64,000 nucleotides of DNA from Paenibacillus taichungensis (GCF_013359905.1 NZ_JABMCC010000118.1:682001-746000), one strand, 5' to 3'. Positions 8,379 to 17,055 are shown, counted from the first letter of the stretch. The notes: generated by a model not told the origin, from the letters alone. Numbers and translations: made by a program.

Positions 8379-9116
8379 TTACGGTAAAATAGCAAACGAG
8401 CGCACTGGAAAGCCGGACGCCTTTTCGGCCTTAGGTACGATATTGAAGATCACCGCACCTTTGGCTGGTACCTGATCCAGATTCGTTAACAGCTCTACCT
8501 GATATGTATCCTGGGCAAGTACATAATATTCTGCTAGAAGTGCCCCGTTCTTTTGATAGTCTACAGCTGAATCAGTGTCGAAGGTCTCATGGCCGATCGC
8601 CTGTATTTTTCTTTCCTCGAATAAAAACATTAGCGCACTGACTGACCATCCGGGTGCATGACTGTGTCCCTCAGCATCTTTGTTGTCGAATGCTTCATGA
8701 CTGGGCCAGCGTTTGCTCCAATCGGTACGCAGTGCTACAAAGCTGCCAGCTTCAATAACGCCATGTTCTTTTTCAAACTCAAGAATATGCTCAACATCCA
8801 GCGTGAAATCCGGATTGCTCTCTACAGCCACAGATTGATCAATGACCACCAGCGGTAGCACAAGCTCCTTCAACCCCAGTTCATCGAGATACCGGGTATC
8901 CCGCACAAAGTGAATTGGCGCATCCAGATGCGTACCATATTGACCGGGAAACCTGAAACTCTGGGCAAAGAAACCTTGATCGTGATTAAACAACGTATCG
9001 AATGCTGCAGCATCAAAAGCTGAGAAATGCGGAGATTCCGGTCCAAACGTATGGGTCAGATCCACCCACTTCTTTTCTTTTAATAATTGAATCGCTTGAA
9101 TGAGCTCATTGGACAT
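8379..9116 (-). CDS. Cyclase-family metal-dependent hydrolase (kynurenine-formamidase-like fold)
   Basis: Translated from the ATG at 9116 (after GAGGTGAT) this is about 245 residues, near the family norm. The metal-binding signature is present as GTHLDAPIHFV, followed by RTDWSKRW and the distal GHETFDTDS, typical of the cyclase superfamily (PF04199). Members hydrolyse N-formylkynurenine, cyclic amides or related compounds, so the substrate is open. No tryptophan-catabolic genes flank it. The DJ-1/PfpI gene lies 82 bases upstream on the same strand and may be co-transcribed. Cytoplasmic; no signal peptide. Confidence 0.9.
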   Translation of the reverse strand: MSNELIQAIQLLKEKKWVDLTHTFGPESPHFSAFDAAAFDTLFNHDQGFFAQSFRFPGQYGTHLDAPIHFVRDTRYLDELGLKELVLPLVVIDQSVAVESNPDFTLDVEHILEFEKEHGVIEAGSFVALRTDWSKRWPSHEAFDNKDAEGHSHAPGWSVSALMFLFEERKIQAIGHETFDTDSAVDYQKNGALLAEYYVLAQDTYQVELLTNLDQVPAKGAVIFNIVPKAEKASGFPVRSFAILP

Positions 9117-9198
9117 CCGAATCACCTCATACATAGAATGGAATAAATTGTTACTATTATATCTTATTCCACTCCATGCGAACATATCGAAATGTTAG

Positions 9199-9828
9199 CT
9201 ATTTGATAGAATTCATTAACTCGAAGAAGTATTTTGTTTCATGAGTCTGATATAGATTGAACCATGAATCTAAAGTCTCCTGTGTAAATACATCGAGCAC
9301 CTTCAATACATGCATCGCAAATTCCAACGGAGCTATGCCCGATGCAGTAACTAAATTGCCATCCGTTACGGCCGGTACCATTTCATAGTATTTTTCTCCA
9401 ATGTAATGAGGACAAATCATTTTCAAATATTCCAGATCGTTGCTTGTATGCCTTCTGGAGTCTAGCAATCCCACCCTCGCAAGTCCAACGGTTGCACCAC
9501 ATATTGCCGCAACAACATGACCTTTTTCCAAAGATATTGAAGCTTCTTTTAATATAGGCTCGTGAATGGATTCCATCCAAGTATTTCCGCCTGGAAGAAT
9601 CAACACATCCGTACTTTCCAACTTACACTCATCAACTGAAATGCGAGGTAATATTTCCAATCCCCCCATGGTAGTCACCGGACTTTTATCTACGCCAACA
9701 GCAATCACCTCTATCGGCTCCAACTCTTTCTTAAAATACCTTCCCGAGTTTAGTTCAGCAATTAAATAACCTACCTCCCAGTCTGACATCGTATCAAATA
9801 CATAAAGATATGCTTTTTTTGTATGCAT
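9199..9828 (-). CDS. DJ-1/PfpI family protein
   Basis: This 209-residue cytoplasmic protein has the class I glutamine-amidotransferase-like fold. The nucleophile elbow is AAICGATVGLA with Cys110; DVLILPGG and the C-terminal LVTASGIAPLEFA are typical of the DJ-1/PfpI family (YdeA-like branch). Members act as deglycases, chaperones, proteases or isonitrile hydratases, so no reaction is assigned. A cyclase-family hydrolase gene lies 82 bases downstream on the same strand. The gene is bounded upstream by a strong hairpin at 9863-9901. Confidence 0.88.
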   Translation of the reverse strand: MHTKKAYLYVFDTMSDWEVGYLIAELNSGRYFKKELEPIEVIAVGVDKSPVTTMGGLEILPRISVDECKLESTDVLILPGGNTWMESIHEPILKEASISLEKGHVVAAICGATVGLARVGLLDSRRHTSNDLEYLKMICPHYIGEKYYEMVPAVTDGNLVTASGIAPLEFAMHVLKVLDVFTQETLDSWFNLYQTHETKYFFELMNSIK

Positions 9829-9862
9829 AGTGCACTTCCCTTCTAGTCGATACCCCTAGTAT

Positions 9863-9901
9863 AAAAAAACTTTACTGACATCTTCCGTCAGTAAAGTTTT
9901 T
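9863..9901. terminator. Strong hairpin with T-rich flanks on both strands
   Basis: AAAACTTTACTGAC and GTCAGTAAAGTTTT form a 14-bp stem with loop ATCTTCC. On the minus strand it ends the oxidoreductase transcript and separates it from the DJ-1 gene. Confidence 0.88.
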
Positions 9902-9932
9902 AAATTTGAAATATTCAGCGGTTAATCCTCAA

Positions 9933-10859
9933 CTATTCTACTCGAATGACCAGTTTCCCGCGTGTATGATGGGTTTCGCTTTTTTCGTGCGCTTCACGCA
10001 GTCCTTGTTCACTCAAGGGGTATGTCTCATCAATGATAGGTCTCAGCTTGCCCTCAGCAGCGAGCTCAGCCAACTGATCGAGTTGATCCCCTTTGGGTTC
10101 CATCATGAACACATTGGCCGTTACACCTGCTTCCTTAGCCAGCGTTTTATCCGGCTGTCCCACAAGGGATACCAGATGTCCACCGGCCTTCAATACCTTG
10201 AAGCTATCACGCTGAATGTCGCCACCCATCGTGTCCAGCACGACATCATACCCGGAGAGAATCTCCGAGAAGTCTTCTTTTTTATAATTGATAAAATGGT
10301 CCACTCCCAGCGAACGAAGCAACTCTTCATTCGATTCACTCGCCGTGGAAGCCACTTCAGCGCCAAGATATTTGGCAATCTGAATAGCAAAGGTTCCTAC
10401 ACCACCTGCTCCCGCGTGAATGAGAACCTTCTGCCCTTTGGCAAGCCGTCCATGGTCAACAAGTGCCTGCCAGGCCGTCATGGCGGCTAGAGGTATGGCA
10501 GCTGCTTCCTCAAAGCTCAGTTTTTCCGGAATACGGGCAATGATGTCCGCATCCACGGCCACATATTCTGCATAAGTCCCGAAATGACGAGGACGAGCAA
10601 ATATGCGATCTCCCGCTCTGAACCTTGCCACATTCGAACCCGCATCAGTCACCGTACCGGCAACATCCCCGCCCAATATAAGTGGAAAAGAATCCGCTGC
10701 CTCTTTCATATGGCCTTGTCTGACTTTAAAATCCACCGGGTTCACAGAAGTAGCATGAATGCGGATTAGCACCTGATTGACTCCACATGCCGGCTTGGGC
10801 ATTTCCTTTTCCTTCAATTGTTCTGCTCCACCGAACTTTTCAATCACAATTGCTTTCAT
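9933..10859 (-). CDS. NADP-dependent zinc-less alcohol dehydrogenase / quinone oxidoreductase
   Basis: This protein of about 308 residues belongs to the medium-chain dehydrogenase superfamily. It has an N-terminal GroES-like domain (VLIRIHATSVNPVDFKVRQG, LGGDVAGTV) and a Rossmann domain with nucleotide loop HAGAGGVGTFAIQIAKYLGA. The structural-zinc cysteines are absent, as in quinone oxidoreductases (QorA/zeta-crystallin type). The start is uncertain: the ATG at 10859 gives the family-typical MKAIVIEKFGG, while an ATG at 10880 is also in frame; neither has an ideal ribosome site. It is divergent from the PhzF-like gene. Confidence 0.9.
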   Translation of the reverse strand: MKAIVIEKFGGAEQLKEKEMPKPACGVNQVLIRIHATSVNPVDFKVRQGHMKEAADSFPLILGGDVAGTVTDAGSNVARFRAGDRIFARPRHFGTYAEYVAVDADIIARIPEKLSFEEAAAIPLAAMTAWQALVDHGRLAKGQKVLIHAGAGGVGTFAIQIAKYLGAEVASTASESNEELLRSLGVDHFINYKKEDFSEILSGYDVVLDTMGGDIQRDSFKVLKAGGHLVSLVGQPDKTLAKEAGVTANVFMMEPKGDQLDQLAELAAEGKLRPIIDETYPLSEQGLREAHEKSETHHTRGKLVIRVE

Positions 10860-10987
10860 TAGAGATCCCAGCCTTTCCATAGCATTATCGTTTACTCTCC
10901 TTCTTCATTACCCTTCCCGGACGTTCATTTGACCTATATTCATGAATTCGCAGCAGGTTTGGGTTCACAAGCCTGATTAGTAACCAT

Positions 10988-10995
10988 GATATAAT
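10988..10995 (+). promoter_or_regulatory. Candidate extended -10 promoter for the PhzF-like gene
   Basis: TGATATAAT (10987-10995) fits an extended -10 (TGN-TATAAT). The nearest -35-like hexamer TTCACA (10964-10969) is 20 bases away, too far for standard spacing, so the extended -10 probably carries recognition. Confidence 0.45.
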
Positions 10996-11039
10996 GTAGT
11001 ACAGTTGAACCTAAATAACTGAACAAGCGAGGTAGGAAT

Positions 11040-11918
11040 GTGGAAATTGAAGTAAGTACGTTACATGCATTTTCGGATAAGCCTCTAGGCGGAAATCCCG
11101 CAGGTGTTGTTTTACAAGCAGGACACTTGTCCGACTCCCAGATGCAGGAGATTGCCAGACAAGTTGGATTCTCAGAGACCGCGTTTGTTATGCCATCGGA
11201 TCAGGCTGATTTCAAAGTTCGTTACTTCACCCCTAGTGATGAAGTTGATCTATGTGGACATGCAACAATTGCCTTATTTTATTTAATGAAAGCACAACAT
11301 ATCGTTGATGTAGGTGTATACACGCTGGAGACGTTAGCCGGAATACTTGAAGTCGTTGTCCACAACAATGGTGAAGTCTATCTGTCTCAGGCGCTTCCGG
11401 AGTTTGGAAAGATCGTTGACCGACAAGACATTGCAGATTCTCTGGGTATTTCTACACATGATTTACACGCTGAATTACCTGTACAGATCGTATCTACCGG
11501 ACTGCGCGATATCTTGATTGCCGTTAACCATGTTGATGTGCTGTCAAAAATCATTCCTGATTTTAAGCTTATCGCTGAAATTAGCAAAGCTAACCATGTC
11601 GTAGGTTATCACGTATTTGCACTCAAACCAGATAAAGAGAGCACCCTCGCAGAATGTCGGAACTTTGCTCCCCTTTACGATATCCCGGAAGAGAGCGCAA
11701 CTGGTACATCTAACGGTGCTTTACTCTGTTATTTACATAAAAATAACCAAATTTCAGATCCCCACGATACCACCTATACGATTAGACAAGGATACACCAT
11801 GAACCGCCCCTCGGAGATTCGTGCCAGATTAACGCTGGGCATTTCCAATGAAATCACCAAGATTCAAGTGGGCGGGGTCGCGGTTCATATAGAGAACATT
11901 CGAATCCAACTTTCATGA
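11040..11918 (+). CDS. PhzF-family isomerase/epimerase-like protein
   Basis: This 292-residue protein starts at GTG 11040 (GAGGTAGGAAT just upstream; the overlapping ATG at 11038 is out of frame). The N-terminal half contains the family pattern TLHAFSDKPLGGNPAGVV, QEIARQVGFSETAFV and FTPSDEVDLCGHATIALF, where the Glu of FSET is the acid/base in PhzF. The second half carries EESATGTSNGALLCYL. PhzF itself isomerises trans-2,3-dihydro-3-hydroxyanthranilate in phenazine synthesis, but stand-alone homologues like this are widespread and no other phenazine genes are present. Exact reaction unknown. Confidence 0.92.
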   Translation: MEIEVSTLHAFSDKPLGGNPAGVVLQAGHLSDSQMQEIARQVGFSETAFVMPSDQADFKVRYFTPSDEVDLCGHATIALFYLMKAQHIVDVGVYTLETLAGILEVVVHNNGEVYLSQALPEFGKIVDRQDIADSLGISTHDLHAELPVQIVSTGLRDILIAVNHVDVLSKIIPDFKLIAEISKANHVVGYHVFALKPDKESTLAECRNFAPLYDIPEESATGTSNGALLCYLHKNNQISDPHDTTYTIRQGYTMNRPSEIRARLTLGISNEITKIQVGGVAVHIENIRIQLS

Positions 11919-11938
11919 ATTCCCCGGTCCGGGGACAA

Positions 11939-11985
11939 TAAACGCCACACCAAGGAGAGATATACTCCAAGCAGTGTGGCGTTTA
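11939..11985. terminator. Convergent-gene hairpin
   Basis: TAAACGCCACAC and GTGTGGCGTTTA form a perfect 12-bp stem with a 23-base loop; the minus-strand side runs into TTGTCC. A second short palindrome TCCCCGGTCCGGGGA (11921-11935) precedes it. Together they separate the PhzF-like gene from the antiporter operon. Confidence 0.7.
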
Positions 11986-12070
11986 CGGTTAAACAATGGA
12001 TTAGATTCAATGCGTGTTTGCATCTGTGTATTAACCTACGCTGTAAAGACGTGGCAAACAGATGCACAAT

Positions 12071-13276
12071 TCATCCCGTCTCTTTCCCCCTCATTCTTTT
12101 CCTCAAGCGAGCGTATTGACTGTAGATCCAAGGTGATTCTTTCGTCAGGATCGGACCAAGCACTGCCAGAATCAACACATATAACACGGCAAAAGACTGA
12201 ATGGATGCCATCAGGCCTCCTGCCTTGCCGATGTTCGCCATAATGATAGAGAACTCTCCACGGGATACGAGCGTGAATCCCACATTGAGAGAAGCCTTGG
12301 GAGTCATCCCAGAGAGTCTGCCAGCGATCATGCCCGCACCATAGTTGCTGGCAATGGTCAGAATAACGGCAATCACGGTCATTCCAACGGCCCCGCCAAG
12401 GGTCGAGGGTTCAATAGTCAGGCCAAAGCTGAAAAAGAAGATGGCCCCAAAGAAATCTTTGAACGGCATAATCTGATGCTCAATTCGGCTGGCATGTCTG
12501 GATTCCCCCAGAACAAGCCCCATCATCAGAGCTCCAATCGCCTCGGCTACATGCAACGTTTCCGAGAAACCTGCCACCAAAAAGAGCAGCGTCATAACCG
12601 TAAGCAGAAATAACTCCGATGACTTGATGTTGAGTGCCTTATCAATATATTTGATGCATTTCCTGCCTATGATCAGAAATAGCACAATAAAGAGCAGCGC
12701 AGATAGGGATACGAGCAAGACGCTGAGGAATGAGGTAGCCCCACTAAGTACAAGCCCCGTCAGAATCGATATATGGATGGCGATGAATAGATCATCAAAC
12801 ATGATCATGCCCATAATAATCTCCGTCTCCGGGTTCGCCGTGCGCTTCAGATCCACGAGTACTTTAGCCACAATAGCTGTGGAAGAACTCGTCATAATAC
12901 CACAGACAACTAATGTTTCTTTGAGTGGCAGTTCCATGAACCATCCCAGCAGCAGACCGGAAGCAAAGTTAAGGCCAACGTAGAACATACCTCCGGTCAG
13001 AATGGCTTTGCCTGACTTCATCAGGCGGGAGACCGAAAATTCCAATCCCAGATAAAAGAGCAAAAACAGGATACCCAGCCTGCCCATAAATTCAATAAAT
13101 TCCGAGCTTTCGATAAAACGCAAATCCACAATGCCGATCTGTGGTGCATGCGGTCCAACAGCCATACCAATCAGAATATAGAAAGGAATGACCGAAAATC
13201 GTAATCTTGCAGATATTAGCCCCGTAAGTGTAATCAGCGCAACGGCAATTCCCACTTCGAATATGAGCATATCCAT
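12071..13276 (-). CDS. khtU: Potassium/proton antiporter membrane subunit, CPA2 family (KhtU-like)
   Basis: This 401-residue polytopic protein has about 12 hydrophobic segments. CPA2 signatures are seen: LGILFLLFYLGLEFS near residue 75, GIMTSSSTAIVAKVL near 130 and LVSRGEFSIIMANIGKAGGL near 340. It ends with a short basic tail (ARLRKRMRGKET) and lacks a fused RCK domain. A separate RCK-C protein is encoded 3 bases upstream, the KhtT/KhtU arrangement known from Bacillus subtilis, where the pair exports K+ in exchange for protons. Symbol assigned by similarity of family and context. Confidence 0.85.
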   Translation of the reverse strand: MDMLIFEVGIAVALITLTGLISARLRFSVIPFYILIGMAVGPHAPQIGIVDLRFIESSEFIEFMGRLGILFLLFYLGLEFSVSRLMKSGKAILTGGMFYVGLNFASGLLLGWFMELPLKETLVVCGIMTSSSTAIVAKVLVDLKRTANPETEIIMGMIMFDDLFIAIHISILTGLVLSGATSFLSVLLVSLSALLFIVLFLIIGRKCIKYIDKALNIKSSELFLLTVMTLLFLVAGFSETLHVAEAIGALMMGLVLGESRHASRIEHQIMPFKDFFGAIFFFSFGLTIEPSTLGGAVGMTVIAVILTIASNYGAGMIAGRLSGMTPKASLNVGFTLVSRGEFSIIMANIGKAGGLMASIQSFAVLYVLILAVLGPILTKESPWIYSQYARLRKRMRGKETG

Positions 13277-13279
13277 AGG

Positions 13280-13786
13280 CTAGAGCCGTCCATTGGATAA
13301 CAACTGTTTTAACAGTTTGATCTGATCCCGTTCACCAGCGACAACAACCGTAGCCCCCGCGGTAAAGATATAGTCCGGACCTGGATTAAACTGCTTCGTC
13401 CTGTTCTTCTCCACCACAGCCAGAATAACTGCTCCTGTTGCCTGGCGAATATTCAGTTCTCCGATCGTTCTTCCTATGCTCTCTGAATGCGGCTCAATAC
13501 GTAGCCACTCAATTAACAGTCCCTCCAGCATAACTTCACGCTCATCCTGAAAGGTTGGTTTGTACGTCATGCCACCGACAATAGCAGCAACCGCACGTGC
13601 CTCATCATCATCCAGTGTGACCAGTGACACCATATCTCCCAGTTCTTCAGGTGAATCGCCTGATTCCATGTGAAACAGGTCACGTCGCTCATCATTATGG
13701 ATGACAATGACCAGATGCTCACCGCTTCGTGTGTGCAGCCAATACTTGCGTCCAATTCCCGGCAAATCCGTCTCTTTAAAGTGCAT
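13280..13786 (-). CDS. khtT: RCK-C (TrkA-C) regulatory subunit of the antiporter (KhtT-like)
   Basis: Read from the ATG at 13786 (GGGGGTG seven bases upstream; an in-frame GTG at 13795 is the alternative) this is about 168 residues. The N-terminal half (DLPGIGRKYWLHTRSGEHLV) matches KhtT-type proteins. The C-terminal half is a TrkA-C domain (IGRTIGELNIRQATGAVILA, AGATVVVAGERDQIKLLKQL), which in KhtT binds cyclic di-AMP and gates KhtU. It overlaps the end of the GreA-like gene by 11 bases and is followed 3 bases later by khtU, so the three are translated from one message. Confidence 0.86.
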   Translation of the reverse strand: MHFKETDLPGIGRKYWLHTRSGEHLVIVIHNDERRDLFHMESGDSPEELGDMVSLVTLDDDEARAVAAIVGGMTYKPTFQDEREVMLEGLLIEWLRIEPHSESIGRTIGELNIRQATGAVILAVVEKNRTKQFNPGPDYIFTAGATVVVAGERDQIKLLKQLLSNGRL

Positions 13787-14249
13787 GATCTGCACCCCCA
13801 GTGGACATCCGATTCAAGGACTCTTTGTTTAACGTAATATCCGTAATGCGTACTCGCATGGAGCTAGCCGGTATATTAATCGACCTCACTTCTCCCTTGA
13901 GCCCAAGCAATAATTGCCGCCCCACAGGGGAGAGGAATGAAATATGCCCCGCATCCGGGTCCGCGTCATCTGGCATAACAATGGTGAATGAATCAGATGT
14001 ATGGAAGTCAACGTACTCAAAACGGATCAAACTACCGATAAGTACCACCGATTCCAGAGCTTCATCCGAACCAAGGAGCAGCTTCTCCACACACGTCGTA
14101 TAGTTTGCGAGCAGTCGTTCCATCTGCGAACGTTCCGGATCACGCACGTCAAAATAGGCGTCGAGAAATGTTCTTTTCTCTTCACCGAATATAATGAGCT
14201 GGTTCACCAGCATTTCTCTGCAATTTTGAAAGGAGGTCCTATGGTTCAT
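13776..14249 (-). CDS. GreA/GreB C-terminal-domain protein, first gene of the antiporter operon
   Basis: This is about 157 residues from the ATG at 14249 (after GGAGG; a GTG at 14261 is in frame). Residues about 70-145 match the GreA/GreB C-terminal domain (PF01272): SVVLIGSLIRFEYVDFHTSD, TIVMPDDADPDAGHISFLSP, VGRQLLLGLKGEV. The N-terminal 65 residues are charged and probably helical but shorter than the full GreA coiled coil. Gre-domain proteins bind in the RNA polymerase secondary channel (GreA, Rnk). Its position in front of khtT, with overlap, is unusual. A direct role in transport is not indicated. Confidence 0.82.
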   Translation of the reverse strand: MNHRTSFQNCREMLVNQLIIFGEEKRTFLDAYFDVRDPERSQMERLLANYTTCVEKLLLGSDEALESVVLIGSLIRFEYVDFHTSDSFTIVMPDDADPDAGHISFLSPVGRQLLLGLKGEVRSINIPASSMRVRITDITLNKESLNRMSTGGADHAL

Positions 14250-14313
14250 AATAAATCTCACCTCCTATACAAGCCCTGTTCTCCATGTTAATTCGCATGT
14301 TTTTCTTAATCAT
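14239..14313 (-). CDS. 24-codon leader ORF overlapping the GreA-like gene
   Basis: An ATG at 14313 sits seven bases after a near-perfect ribosome site (AAGGAGGA, 14320-14327) and opens a 24-codon frame beginning MIKKNMRINMENRACIGGEI and ending with TAG at 14239-14241. Its end overlaps the ATG of the GreA-like gene (14249) by 11 bases, so ribosomes could be handed over. A hairpin with a run of U lies 25 bases upstream on the message. Reality as an expressed peptide is unproven; the strong site and overlap are the evidence. Confidence 0.55.
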   Translation of the reverse strand: MIKKNMRINMENRACIGGEIYYEP

Positions 14314-14337
14314 GTTGTTCTCCTCCTTCATATAGAT

Positions 14338-14360
14338 AAAAAAACCACGGATACCGCGGT
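14338..14360 (-). terminator. Candidate attenuator in the 5' leader of the antiporter operon
   Basis: On the minus strand ACCGCGG-TAT-CCGTGGT (one G-U pair) is followed directly by seven T. No minus-strand gene lies upstream to be terminated, since glutamate dehydrogenase at 14638 is on the plus strand. The structure therefore falls in the 5' leader of the GreA-like/khtTU message. Confidence 0.5.
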
Positions 14361-14637
14361 CTTACTACCATCTTACCAAAACAAATTTTTTAATCCAGCT
14401 ATTCTGTTAACTTTGCGTTGTATAATGATAAAAAGGGCGTCAATCCAGCTTCCAAACTTAACCTTTACATCATATGACAGATCCATAGAAGATTTTAATA
14501 ACGTCATAAAAAACATTTTATGGGTTTTCATCTCGTATTTTTATTTTGTTTCCTGTATATTTAACTACAAACTTTTATGCAATTTATACAAATAGCCATC
14601 CCAAGACTTTAACACAATAAAGGAGTGCATTGAAAAA
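14361..14637. other. Intergenic region between khtTU operon and glutamate dehydrogenase
   Basis: This AT-rich divergent spacer must hold the promoters of both units. A TATAAT at 14422-14427 on the plus strand lacks a well-spaced -35. I see no gene; the 60-codon frame at 14413-14595 has no ribosome site and a composition typical of spacer. Confidence 0.5.
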
Positions 14638-16014
14638 GTGTCGACTATAACTAAGGATTCAACTCAAGTAACTGCCGCAGAGTATGTTCATTCCGTTTAC
14701 GAATCGGTTATCGCCAGAAATCCACAGGAAAGTGAATTCCATCAGGCTGTCAAAGAGATCCTGGACTCGCTTATTCCTGTCATTGCAGCTCACCCGAAAT
14801 ATCGGGAGAATGGCTTGCTTGAACAGCTAGTTGAGCCAGAACGTGTCATTACGTTCCGCGTGCCTTGGGTAGATGATCAAGGCACGGTACAAGTAAACCG
14901 TGGATTCCGTGTTCAGTTCAACAGCGCTATTGGGCCTTACAAAGGTGGACTTCGTTTCCATCCTTCCGTTTATTCGGGAATCGTTAAATTCCTTGGGTTC
15001 GAACAAATTTTCAAAAATGCCCTGACTGGCCTGCCAATCGGCGGTGGTAAAGGTGGTTCCGACTTCGATCCAAAAGGAAAATCAGATCTGGAAGTCATGC
15101 GTTTCACTCAAAGCTTCATGACTGAGCTGTACAAATATATCGGTTCCGATGCGGACGTACCTGCCGGCGACATCGGTGTAGGTGCACGGGAAATCGGTTA
15201 TATGTTCGGACAGTACAAACGCATCAGCGGTGGACACGAAGCTGGCGTACTCACAGGTAAAGGCTTGCTGTACGGAGGAAGTCTTGCGCGTAAGGAAGCT
15301 ACAGGATTCGGATGCGTGTACTTTGTAAAAGAGATGTTGGCCTCCAAAGGACTGAGCTTCAAGGACAGCACGGTGGTTGTCTCCGGTTCGGGTAATGTAT
15401 CCATCTATGCCATTCAGAAGGCTCAGGAGCTTGGAGCTCATGTTGTGGCGTGTAGTGACTCTGGTGGTTATATCTATGACGCTCAAGGAATCAATCTGGA
15501 TACCGTAAAAAGATTAAAAGAGGTTGATCGTCTGCGGATCAGCGAATATGTCAAAGAGCATCCACATGCCGTGTATACCGAAGGCTGTGAAGGCATCTGG
15601 TCTATCCCTTGTGATATCGCGCTGCCTTGTGCAACGCAAAATGAAATCGACGAACAGGCTGCTGCATTGCTCGTGCAAGGCGGAGTTAAAGCGATCGGTG
15701 AAGGAGCGAATATGCCTTCCACTCTGGCTGCGATTGACGTTTTCCACAAAGAAGGCGTTCTGTTTGGACCAGCCAAAGCCGCTAATGCTGGCGGAGTTGC
15801 CGTGTCCGCACTTGAAATGTCGCAGAACAGCATGCGGTTGTCCTGGTCATTTGAAGAAGTGGACGCCAAGCTGCATGACATTATGTCTGACATCTACACT
15901 AGCTGTGTTCAGGCAGCGGATGAGTACGGCTGTGCAGGTAACCTGCTTGCCGGAGCGAACATCGCTGGCTTCCTGAAAGTGGCAGACGCCATGCTTGCGC
16001 AAGGTATCGTCTAA
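14638..16014 (+). CDS. gdhA: NADP-type glutamate dehydrogenase
   Basis: This 458-residue protein has the length of hexameric class I NADP-type enzymes. It catalyses 2-oxoglutarate + NH4+ + NADPH to glutamate. Seen: the glutamate/2-oxoglutarate region GPYKGGLRFHPSV, catalytic lysine segment IGGGKGGSDFDPKGKSD, DVPAGDIGVGAREIGYMFGQ, nucleotide loop VSGSGNVSIYAIQK and C-terminal GANIAGFLKVADAM. The start is a GTG, 12 bases after AAGGAG, since no ATG fits. It is a single gene closed by a strong terminator at 16088. No uidC- or RocR-type regulatory site was recognised. Confidence 0.96.
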   Translation: MSTITKDSTQVTAAEYVHSVYESVIARNPQESEFHQAVKEILDSLIPVIAAHPKYRENGLLEQLVEPERVITFRVPWVDDQGTVQVNRGFRVQFNSAIGPYKGGLRFHPSVYSGIVKFLGFEQIFKNALTGLPIGGGKGGSDFDPKGKSDLEVMRFTQSFMTELYKYIGSDADVPAGDIGVGAREIGYMFGQYKRISGGHEAGVLTGKGLLYGGSLARKEATGFGCVYFVKEMLASKGLSFKDSTVVVSGSGNVSIYAIQKAQELGAHVVACSDSGGYIYDAQGINLDTVKRLKEVDRLRISEYVKEHPHAVYTEGCEGIWSIPCDIALPCATQNEIDEQAAALLVQGGVKAIGEGANMPSTLAAIDVFHKEGVLFGPAKAANAGGVAVSALEMSQNSMRLSWSFEEVDAKLHDIMSDIYTSCVQAADEYGCAGNLLAGANIAGFLKVADAMLAQGIV

Positions 16015-16087
16015 TTCTTTGGGTGTCATAACTCTCTGCATTACCGAACATCTGCTAAACGATGCATCTTATCGCATAGATATAAGC

Positions 16088-16122
16088 AAAGGGCAGTTCT
16101 CCCGAATGGAGAACTGCCCTTT
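16088..16122 (+). terminator. Rho-independent terminator of gdhA
   Basis: GGGCAGTTCTCC and GGAGAACTGCCC form a perfect 12-bp stem with loop CGAAT, followed by TTTAAC. The A-rich left side lets it serve the convergent strand as well. Confidence 0.9.
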
Positions 16123-16208
16123 AACATAGATATAGATAACGATGTCACTCGAATCGCAGTATCAGTCTCTTAATTCCTTTGTAAAGAGAACCGTAGACTC
16201 ACATGTAC

Positions 16209-16751
16209 TTATGAACGTACCGTTTTTAGAGCTCCGCTCCAGGACAGCACCTGATCCAGCATGCCGTTCAGATTGGTCAGATGCAGATCGGCCGGTTTAA
16301 AGGTCGTTCCGTTCTCAAAATCGGTAAACAGCGACAGTGCCGGATGAACACGAACATCAGCAACCGACAACTCACCTAGAATGCCCCGCAGATGTTCTGC
16401 TGCACGTGCACCACCTACGGAACCATAACTGACAATCCCGGCAGCTTTGTTATTCCATGCCTCACGGGCATAATCCAAAGCATTTTTCAGTGATGCGGAG
16501 ATGCTGTGATTATACTCCTGTACAATGAATACGAACCCATCCAGACTTGCCAGCTTCACATTCCAGGCAGTAGCCTGCTCCGTTGCATCCGCTTCTCCCA
16601 AGAGAGGCAGCTTGTAATCAGCAATATCCACGATTTCATAGTTGGCATCACCACGTGCATCCGCAATCTGCTTTACCCATTCTCCAACCTGTGGACTCAA
16701 ACGCCCCTCACGTGTGCTCCCAAGAATAATTCCAATGTTAAGTTTCGACAT
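16209..16751 (-). CDS. NADPH-dependent FMN reductase family protein
   Basis: Read from the ATG at 16751, with an excellent GAGGAGG eight bases upstream, this is about 180 residues beginning MSKLNIGIILGSTREGRLSP. The flavodoxin-like fold shows the FMN phosphate loop GSTREGR and the segments IVQEYNHSISASLKNALDYA and GIVSYGSVGGARAAEHLRGI, typical of the azoreductase/chromate-reductase branch (PF03358). An in-frame upstream start at 16814 (MGFMDKLFGK) would add 21 residues but has a weak ribosome site. Substrate (quinone, azo dye, chromate or free flavin) is not determinable. Confidence 0.9.
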   Translation of the reverse strand: MSKLNIGIILGSTREGRLSPQVGEWVKQIADARGDANYEIVDIADYKLPLLGEADATEQATAWNVKLASLDGFVFIVQEYNHSISASLKNALDYAREAWNNKAAGIVSYGSVGGARAAEHLRGILGELSVADVRVHPALSLFTDFENGTTFKPADLHLTNLNGMLDQVLSWSGALKTVRS

Positions 16752-17055
16752 CGTTTCTTCCTCCTCTTGTGTGTTGTTGTTTGTTTTTCCAAATAATTTA
16801 TCCATAAAACCCATATTGACACCATCCTGTACCGTTTGGTTTAATTTCTTCTGTTGATATTGATAATAAGTAATTAAATTCATTTAGTCAAGTAACTTAC
16901 GTAAAGTTTGTATATATTTTTTTCACTTTATCTTTATCATACAAATATTGTTATGAATTTATTCTACATAGCAGCATATTGATCGAAATCCAGCCTGATG
17001 GTAAAGTTGTACTGACCTTAAAATAGCATTCTTTTTAATAAAAGGAAGTGTACAA

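Noticed and set aside
11040..11918. Part of a phenazine biosynthesis cluster
   Set aside because: Only a PhzF-like gene is present; stand-alone homologues are common and no other phz genes flank it.
14413..14595. 60-codon plus-strand frame before gdhA
   Set aside because: No ribosome binding site, AT-rich spacer composition, no recognisable motif.
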